NCBI GenBank assembly: GCA_021014325.1
Contig: CM037464.1
Location: 2,325,127 to 2,389,126, forward strand
DNA from: Plazaster borealis
Lineage: Eukaryota > Echinodermata > Asteroidea > Forcipulatida > Labidiasteridae
Direction of reading: 5' to 3'
DNA: 64,000 nucleotides
The translations under genes were made by a program, and so were the position numbers. This document shows positions 56,411-64,000 of this stretch, in pieces (the first letter of the stretch is position 1; each line of letters begins with the position of its first letter). The notes under the pieces are model-generated. The model did no database searches, was not told where the DNA came from, and saw nothing but the letters and a program-made list of their open reading frames with translations.

Positions 56411-56950
56411 GGGTCCCGGGGTCGATTTCAAAAGCACTAAGATTCATAGGCATTGGACATGTTTGGTAATTATTCAAAAAATATATTAGCATAACAACTT
56501 ACTTGGTAACGAGCAACGGAGAACTGTTGATAGTATAAGACATTTTAGGAAACGACTCCCTCTGAAGTAACGTAGTTTTTGAGAAAGAGGGAATTTCTCA
56601 TTAAAATATTTGAATCTGAAAAAGACTTCAGGCCTGAAGCCTTTTTCAGGCATCTGAAAGCACACAAATTTGTGCAACAATGGCGTTTTTTCTTTCATTA
56701 TTTTCTTGCAACTTCGATGACCAATTAAGCCAAAATTTTCACAGGTTTGTTATTTGATGCATATCTTGGGATACACCAAGTGAGAATACTGGTCTTTGAC
56801 AATTACCAAAAGTATATCCTGCCTTTAATAAGATGAGTTGTCAGCATTATACCGGTAGTGATTTGAATTGTGACATCACACTTTCCTTAGCAATTAAAGA
56901 TTTGATACACAGTTAAAATCAATCTTAACTCTTTGTGAAGTCGTCCTCTG
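56411..56950. mobile_element. TTCACAAAG element split by a TTAA MITE
   Basis: The outer element starts GGGTCGATTTCAAAAGCACT and resumes after 56829 with AAGATGAGTTGTCAGCA, ending CTCTTTGTGAAGTCG. The inner element (about 56442-56829, GGCATTGGACATGTTTGG to CCTGCCTTTAA) sits in its central CTTAAG site. The left target copy has been lost. Confidence 0.65.
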
Positions 56951-57452
56951 GTCTCTAACAAACTACCAAAATGTTGTCTCGTGCTTTCAAATTGACTCAG
57001 CAAAAGATTTATTATAAGCCCTGTAGAAGTAGAGGAGTGTGTTTACGCCATCATAACATCCCCGGTGGCAAATTAAACAGAATCAAAGTTGTAGTTGTTT
57101 GTTTGATATGGTGTTGGGGTGTTTGGGTGTTTGTCTGTTTGCTGGGGTAAGTTTTTTCCTTCTTTCTTTCTTCGGGTGTTTGTTTGGGTTTTAATTTTGT
57201 TTTTCCCTTCTTACTCACCCCCCCCCCCATCACTTAGTCATTTCATTGTTTACCTCATGTGGATTCAATCTCAGTGTGAACCCGTATCGATCTTAATTCA
57301 CATTGTGTTTGACCTTGTAAGAAAGGATCGAGCCGTCATAAAGTATAATTGATGTCTATTGTCTATTAATATTAAGAGTTCGGCCAAGGACGGTCGCGTA
57401 CTCATGCGAAAGGACTGGCCGGGTTTTGACATTGACTATGGTGTAAACTTAC

Positions 57453-57607
57453 ATGAACACTGCCCTCTCGCGGCTCTTTGTGATTTTTCAGATTACTCAA
57501 CGTTAAACCATTGATTACCAACCCAAGGTTTGAAACCGACTTGTTCTTCCAGAACGTCACAGCCACGAGTTTTGCCAACCAGTGGTTACAATTATTGGCG
57601 GCCTTCA
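57453..57607 (-). CDS. Orphan exon candidate
   Basis: On the minus strand TTTTTGCAG precedes and GTAAGT follows a 155-base open stretch. In one frame (phase 1 in, phase 0 out) it reads VKAANNCNHWLAKLVAVTFW and then KNKSVSNLGLVINGLTLSNL. No partner exon was found and no family was recognised. It could be an exon of an unseen gene or a chance product of repeat sequence. Confidence 0.25.
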
Positions 57608-57759
57608 CTGCAAAAATACAACAATCTATCATCTAATGCAATACACCAATCAAAGTAGGCTACCATACAACCAATGATGCATGCATACTCTTGCTTTGCT
57701 GAGATGTAGAACAAAGAGCCACTCCAACAGCTTTAATCCACGCACTGCATCTCTTTAGA

Positions 57760-58540
57760 ACTCCTTGCCTGGTGCACGTTTTTCCTCCATCCTACAATCT
57801 AAACTGTTTTAAGAGTAAAATCAATTCCAACCTATCTCCACTGAGTTATTTTCACCTTAAAAGTTTTCTTCTTGTAGCCCCTTCTCTCTTAGCCTTGTTT
57901 GGCTATAGTGAAAACGTTTGTTTTAAATGTTGCCACATAGTCTTCACTTCAAGGGCCTATTATAGCGCTGCTTATTGTCAGTCTGCAGCACAACTTTTGA
58001 ACAGTCTTCCTGTGAGCATCCGTCATGCAAAATCATTGGATATTTTTAAGTCATTACTAAAGACACATTTGTTTGCTTAGATATTGACTATTCTGCTTGG
58101 TTTTGTTTGTTCAATATTCTTGTTCTTTTCTGTAAAGTCAGATGCTGAGGATCTGGCCGAGGGTGTATGTGCTGGTAACCTCTCCCCTCTTGTTATCCTC
58201 CTCTTTTATCCCCTTTTTACACCCTTTTTTCGCATTTGACATTTTTGTCTTTGTATATATGTAACTTAATTTATGTTTAATATTAGGTATTTTATTGTGT
58301 TTATTACCATTTGCTTGTTACGTATTTTTTTATATAATATATAATATTAGGTATTTTAGTGTGTTTATTTCCATTCGCATTTTGTCCTAAATTCGCCCAT
58401 TTTTACTTAATTATTATTATATTTTAATTTTATGTTTACATTGTTCTTTTCTTGTTTACTTAATATTACTGTAAAGCGCTTTGAGGCTTGAATAAGGCGC
58501 TCTATAAATCCATTATTATTATTATTATTATTATTATTAT
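57760..58540 (+). mobile_element. LINE 3' end: ORF2 C-terminus, 3' UTR and ATT tail
   Basis: An open stretch (57772-58080) ends SAAYCQSAAQLLNSLPVSIR then AKSLDIFKSLLKTHLFA and stop, the typical end of non-LTR ORF2. About 430 bp of T-rich 3' UTR follows, with AAAGCGCTTTGAGGCTTGAA and TCTATAAATCC, then (ATT)n. Truncated at the 5' side. Confidence 0.75.
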
Positions 58541-58636
58541 GGGTATACACAAGGGTTCGTGCTAACTGTAGCAGTTAATATTTGCCGAAGCGTATAGCAA
58601 GCGTATTTCACAGGTTAATAGCAAGAACATTATTAG

Positions 58637-58752
58637 CCTTTTTGAGATATGGTGGACACTATAGGAGTGCACTGTAGGATTTGGGTGTATACAGACAAAT
58701 TTACCCAGATCAAACAGTGTTATAGTAATGTGTCCGCCATATCTCAAAATGG
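58637..58752. repeat. Inverted repeat (~24-bp arms)
   Basis: TTTTTGAGATATGGTGGACAC pairs with GTGTCCGCCATATCTCAAAA across about 70 bases. Non-coding. Confidence 0.65.
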
Positions 58753-59088
58753 CTTATAGGCGTACAGCTTGCGCGTTCACCATGGATTTGCATTGTTACG
58801 TTATTCACTTTTATACAGTAAGCACCGGAAGGTTAGCATGCCTTTTCGTGTGCTTACGGAATAGCAGCGCTATGAAATGGAAACTCGTACAGTAAGCGCA
58901 AAATCAACCGTTAAGCAGCTCTATGAAATTGGGCCCAGGTCGACAGAGGGCAGAGTGTTCTTTGTATGAGTTTCCTTCCACGAACTCTTTCAACAAATAC
59001 CGATATAGTTGTCAACCCCTGCATGGAACATCCATTCTCTATGGTAGAATTAATGATATGGGGGGGGGCAGTCATTGCGTGCACTACA

Positions 59089-59655
59089 GGGCCCAATTTC
59101 ATTGAGCTGCTAAGCAGAAAATATTGCTTAACAGTTTTCTGCTTAGCAGAAATGAGCAGGATACCAGTCACAAATTGTAAACGTGACATGATAGTTTGGC
59201 TGGTAACCTTATTCTGGTGAGCATAATTTTGTTGTGCTACTTTTTGTGCTTAAAGGCACTGGACACTATTGGTAATTACTCAAAATAATTGTTAGCATAA
59301 AAACTTACTTGGTAACGATCAATGGAGAGCTGTTGATAGTATAAAACATTGTGAGAAACGGCTCCCTCTGAAGTAACGTCGTTTTTTAGAAAAAAGGTAA
59401 TTTCTCAGTAAAATATTTGAATTCATTTTGAGACCACACACGTGAGGTCTCAAAATCAAGCATCTGAAAGCACACAACTTCGTGTGACAAGGGTGTTTTT
59501 TCTTCCATATCTTGCAACTTCGATGACCAATTGAGTTCAAATTTTCACACGTTTGTTATTTTGTGCATATGTTGAGATACACCAAGTGAGAAGACTGGTC
59601 TATGACAATTACCAAAGATGTCCATGTCTTTAAGCAGCTCTATGAAATTGGGCCC
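59089..59655. mobile_element. GGGCCCAATTTCATA MITE holding a TTAA MITE
   Basis: Outer ends GGGCCCAATTTCATTGAGCT (59089) and AGCTCTATGAAATTGGGCCC (59655). The inner element at 59250-59633 begins TTAAAGGCACTGGACACTAT and ends CATGTCTTTAA. Removing it restores GTGCTTAAGCAGCTCTATG, the sequence found in intact relatives at 6497 and 33530. Confidence 0.85.
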
Positions 59656-59659
59656 AGGT

Positions 59660-60857
59660 GTGTCCGCAAGGCAGGTGACCTTGTTATTATCGCCTAAACC
59701 ATAGCTTCATATTATTGTATCTTGATTAGTTAAACACGATTATGACGGCGTGTATTATCATTTCCAGAGTGCCGTCTACCGAAAATCACACCATTGTTGT
59801 ACGTGTCCTCTTGTTACAGTGACGTTCAAGTCGCTGTGGCCTTTGCAACTGGGAAAAACAATGAAATGCATAACTTGTGACTCCTGTTGGAGGACACTCG
59901 GCTCACAAAAGATAACGTGCATTTCATCAATCGTTGAGGGCGCTCCCGAGGACACGCTCAATTAAACATTTTTTTAAGAGAGGCTGAGTAAAAATTAAAG
60001 TGACGAACGGGATTGTTGGCACATCTTAGGTTGTTTTCTCTAACAAAATGTTGATAGCATGTAGTAACTTGCAAAGGTGATTTTTACATTTAGAAATTCA
60101 ACATTTGTATTAAAGTGAAAGTGGAGGACTTGCAAAGCTCATTATGGCGCCCTCTCTTGGTTAATAGTAAATCATGGGATACGGCCAGTGCAACGGGACG
60201 CAGCGGAGAAGTGTGATAGTGAATCTCACGTGACACCGATAGTAGTTATATAAACGTGAATAATTATTAATCCGATAAACTCATAATGTATATAGAGACA
60301 AAGGAATGCTATCATTGATTACAATGGAGAGACATCCAGTTTTTGCATATATGTCTTCAGTTATCATAAAACACGTGATCAATCACATGCAAACAAACTT
60401 CCTTATCACATATCCCCAGCCTGGGGACAACCAACAAATAAAGATAACTCTTGACTTTGTAAAATATACGCCATAAGACCTGATATGAAATCTCTGCGTT
60501 TGGGCATGAATACGCCCACCAAAGTGGTGTCGAAAATTAAATCGCACTGCAGTGTTTATTATGGACGATTGAATGTCTGTGGGTGAGTTTGGTAAGCGGT
60601 GAAAGTCACAAAAACGATCAAAGAAACTTATTCGTTCTTACCGTCTTTTTGTCAGAGGGATGATTCCTGTGCTTGAGAAACAACGCTTGGTATAGGCCTA
60701 GGCCGCTCAAGAAATTGGCCGTTTGTTTGCAAGTTAGGGATGACATTTCTTGTGAAAAGAAAGTCACTTTGCTTTCCCGGATTGACTGGAAGTGAGTGAG
60801 GACATTGGTCGAGAAAAAGAGATCCACTTCGTTAACTTACCAACTGAGGGCAAGACA
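59660..60857. other. Upstream region of the right-hand CCP gene
   Basis: No supported exon. Should contain promoter and 5' UTR; an in-frame ATG at 60792 lies upstream of the preferred start. Confidence 0.4.
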
Positions 60858-63010
60858 ATGAAAATGCCGGAATATTACAAAATTTCATTTGTGCTTTTTG
60901 GAGTATCAACGGTCTTGTTTTTTATGGCCTCATCTTCGCAAGGTAAGAAAGTTTTAGGTTGTTTTTTTATTGTTGTTGTTTTTGCTTTTGTTTTTTAAGT
61001 GTTTAGATAGGCCTAAAGTTTTCTCCAAAATATGACCTCATTTCAGAGGGAAACATTTAACAGAAAAAAATGGTTCTGGTATGAACTTCATCATCAGTAA
61101 ACTTTCAGACTAAAATGTTTAAACAATTATGTTTTGTATCCTTGCCAATTATGTACAACACCTTTATCGAGTACTAATTAATGTCAGAATTATATCTTTG
61201 TTTCAGCTACATCATGTGAAATTACCTTGCCTAATATAAACTGCTCAAATGAGACGGATTACGTCAGTTGTACGTGTCAGCCTGGCTACGAGCCCACAGG
61301 TTCTACATCAGTGACTTTATGTTTGGAGTCCGGGGGCGGTTGGGTTGGAGATCTTAATTGCACGGGTAAATATAAAACCTTGCAGCGAGGGACCTGTTTG
61401 ATTGCAACATCCCTGTGGTACGGGTTTTTAAAGTTTTGTTTCCATAGGCTAAGAGGGTTTAATTTGCATTTTTCAACGATTTTCTTGTTATCTAAGTGTG
61501 TTGTTAACATGTCCAGGTATTGCCTGGGTTAATTTAAGCTTATTTGTTTGCTTAATTATTTTTTTCTTGAATGTGGTTTCATCTACCATTGACAATTAAC
61601 ATACCGATTTTGCACACAAATGTGCTGGCAGAGTTTTATCCTGCCCCCCTTCTAACCAAATCACTGTCCCCTGTTGATTGACACCCCCTCTATAGGACGT
61701 GCGGCATGGCCAAGCTTAGGATATCATGGCATATGAGCTGACCAGTGTGTACGAAGTGGTTAAGACAATGGACGTATTAAAATATGTCAGCATGTGCTGA
61801 CAACATACCTCTTTGCAGAGTTTTAAGAACTGATGTCCGAGGCTCGTGAAATACCCCAGATTTCATTAATACCAAGATCACCTTTAGGTTTACATTTTGA
61901 CCTGCTAGTGACGTCACATTATGAGTGTGTCCACTGCATTACAGAGTTTGCGCAGTAAAAATCGATGGAAGAAACCAGTGCATCGTGTATGATACGTAAC
62001 GACAGGGGACCAAACATTACTTTTAAATTTAGTTATTTTATTCATTTTTAAAATAATACAAATAAAATAAAATAATAGATAACGAAGTTAAAGGCGCTGA
62101 ACACGTTTGGAAATTGTCAAAGACCAGTGTTCTCACTTGGTGTATCCCAACGTATGCATAAAATAACAAGCCTGTGAAAATTTGGGCTTAATTGGTCATC
62201 GAAGTTGCAAGAAAATGATGAAAGAAAAAACACCCCTGTTGTACAAATTTGTATGCTTTCAGACAGGAATAAAAACTTCTTGCAAGAAGTTTTTATTATT
62301 TTAGTGAGAAATTACCTCTTTCTCAAAAACTACTTTACTTCAGAGGGAGTCATTTCCTACAATGTTTTATACTATCAACAGCTCTCCGTTGCTTGTTACC
62401 GAGTAAGTTTTTATCCTAATATTTGTTTTGAGTCATTACCAAACGTGTACGATACCTTTAAGAAATGGAAAAATGAAAAAAACAAACGCTTTTGTGTGAT
62501 GTTTTAACAAGTTACTCAATACATTTTGTTCATCTAGGTGAGGGTAAGCATTTATTACTCTTCAGAAAAACTTACACAGACATGAACCAATGCCACGTTC
62601 TGACATCATAGCCTTCAATGGTATTTTTGTTAAGACCTAATTAAGCATAACATTATGTTTAGTAAATCCTATATATTCTGTTAAGCAATTATAAGACAAA
62701 CCATCAACCAGTATTGATATTGACTGATATGTTTATCAAACTTGCTGAGCCATCTGCTTTTCTGTGGAGACGCTTTTATTTCGACTGACCGTATATCACA
62801 ACCTTTATTTCGATAGCTATGCAGTGTCCAGAGCCCCCAGTCCCTGCAGGCAGCATCGTGAATGCCACCAGGGGGACGATGTACGATATTGGCGACGTGA
62901 TCTCATACACTTGTGAGAGTGGATACGAGGCAGAAGGTCAACCCCTGCGAACTTGCCAGGAAGATGGGACATGGACAGAGTCGGACTTTTATTGCAACGG
63001 TTGGTTTTAA
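60858..63010 (+). CDS. CCP (sushi) domain protein, N-terminal part; paralog of the lectin receptor
   Basis: Exons 60858-60942, 61207-61365 and 62817-62999, all phase-1 joined. Signal peptide MKMPEYYKISFVLFGVSTVL and FFMASSS, then CCP1 (SCEITLPNINC, CTCQPGYEPTGSTSVTLC, LNC) and CCP2 (MQCPEPPVPAGSIVNA, SYTCESGYEAEGQPLRTC, YC). CCP2 is 183 bases, the same as CCP2 of the receptor at 18429-18247, and both modules match it one for one. The start was chosen because MKMPEYY gives a good signal peptide; the ATG at 60792 would add 22 charged residues. After CCP2 the frame reaches TAA at 63008-63010. It could end there (a secreted two-CCP protein) or splice at a weak donor AACG/GTTGGT and continue beyond the window. 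Confidence 0.78.
61445..61835 (+). repeat. Dispersed repeat shared with 16647-16985
   Basis: Second copy, in the intron between CCP1 and CCP2 of the right-hand gene. Ends near TGTCAGCATGTGCTGACAAC. Confidence 0.65.
62088..62461. mobile_element. TTAA MITE (AGGCACTG family), full copy
   Basis: TTAAAGGCGCTGAACACGTT to GTGTACGATACCTTTAA with TTAA on each side. Close to 43921-44295. In the intron before CCP2. Confidence 0.82.
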
Positions 63011-63274
63011 ACAACAAGTGTCAAGATTTTATTGCTGATGCCTGATGGGTGGCAGTAATTTTTTTAATTTTTTTAAAAAAATATATCAGGCAATACAGTA
63101 AACAATCTACAAAAATATTAAAATACAAAGAAAACTATGGGGGAAATAAACAGGAAGAAACAGGAGAACTTGGACACAAGACATACATGAACAAAAAGAC
63201 AAAACCTAACAGACACACCACTGAAACAGAGATACAGGCCTGAGGGATTGCCTAAAAAGCTAAGAAATTATCTA

Positions 63275-63503
63275 CACTGCAAAAAACTGGGGTGTTAACA
63301 TTTACACCATGGGTGTTGTCAATTATAGATACCGAAGAGAGAATCAAAATTAACACCATAGTGTGTTAAAATAACACCAATGTAATTTTGTTGGCATACA
63401 TTAGTGTTACTTTAACACCCTATGTTGTCAGTTTGATTCTTTTTTTGTATAAATATGTGACAACTCCCTTGGTGTCAATTTTAACACCCCAGTTTTTGCA
63501 GTG
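63275..63503. mobile_element. MITE (CACTGCAAAAACTGG family) with TA flanks
   Basis: CACTGCAAAAAACTGGGGTG to CCCCAGTTTTTGCAGTG, with TA directly outside both ends. A TA target would fit a Tc1/mariner-type source, but the other two copies lack it. Confidence 0.75.
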
Positions 63504-63783
63504 TATAGAGGTTTTCTTACTGCACCCCGCTCAATGGAGAAAAACAATTACAACAACAACAAGACAATACAGAAAGAAAAACAATATAATAATGTATATT
63601 TTTTGATATGCTAAGGGAAAGACAAAGCAAATCTAGACTATCAATTATCTGATACACTTAAAGGCAACAGTTCTGGCAAATGGATGATTAAAAGCACTTC
63701 TTCACTTCTACGGCTGTTAACAGACAGGTAGTTTAAAAACTGGTATGTCATAAAAACTATACAAACTCCATTGTTGTAGTCGA

Positions 63784-63841
63784 GTCCTTGGAGTCCGAGT
63801 CCGAGTCCGAGTCCGAGTCCGTGCCCGAGGGGAGTCCGAGT
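63784..63841. repeat. GAGTCC hexamer repeat
   Basis: About eight GAGTCC/GAGTCCGAGTCC units with one interruption (GTGCCCGAGGG). Confidence 0.9.
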
Positions 63842-64000
63842 CCTACAACATTGACAAACACTTACAAATCAAAAGTCTAGAATGGAGTGAAGGAATAATA
63901 ATCATAAACGGAGCTAATTCGACTCAATTCAATTCAATGTTACATTTATTTCGCATCCTGAACTCCATGATCTGGTTAGTTGCTCCAGATGATTTTTTTT

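Noticed and set aside
59770..59965. Plus-strand open stretch with several cysteines (CCTCPL, CITCDSCW)
   Set aside because: Preceded by TTTCCAG, but no donor or partner exon and no recognised domain; the opposite strand is equally open.

Overview
The window is animal nuclear DNA. It is intron-rich and AT-rich, with GT-AG introns and a heavy load of tRNA-derived SINEs, LINE tails and many families of short inverted-repeat elements. The gene set (MFSD2, a LITAF-domain protein, a syntaxin 7/12-type Qa-SNARE, STMND1, and CCP/C-type-lectin receptors) fits a deuterostome invertebrate. The repeat style suggests an echinoderm, perhaps a sea star. That assignment is inference; no species-specific marker was tested.

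Layout: (1) 15-3661 (+), last seven coding exons of an MFSD2-type lysophospholipid transporter, 5' part outside the window. (2) 4257-5487 (-), complete three-exon LITAF/CDIP-type gene with proline-rich repeats. (3) 5.5-9.5 kb, repeats only. (4) 9545-19362 (-), complete 11-exon gene for a type I membrane receptor: signal peptide, CCP-CCP-CTLD-CTLD-CCP, a mucin stalk made of 62-residue tandem repeats, a membrane span and a cytoplasmic tail. (5) 22172-23644 (-), small two-span membrane protein whose tail is a seven-residue repeat cut short by nonsense codons. (6) 27722-42067 (+), complete syntaxin gene with two tandem alternative last exons, each encoding its own membrane anchor. (7) 42-51 kb, repeats and a 48-bp minisatellite. 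(8) 51127-52945 (-), complete stathmin-domain gene (STMND1). (9) 53-60.8 kb, repeats. (10) 60858-63010 (+), first three coding exons of a second CCP gene, paralogous exon by exon to the start of gene 4.

The genes are separate transcription units, not an operon. The two CCP genes are one gene family in inverted orientation about 41 kb apart. LITAF, syntaxin 7/12 and MFSD2 proteins all act on endosomes or membranes, but their adjacency need not be meaningful.

The repeats carry real information. A short element family inserts at TTAA: one copy sits in an inverted-repeat element and one in a SINE, and both empty sites can be read from intact relatives in the window. Another element has grown into six tandem 149-bp units inside a syntaxin intron. 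All exon joins were worked out by hand from splice signals and reading phase. Each complete gene closes in frame.
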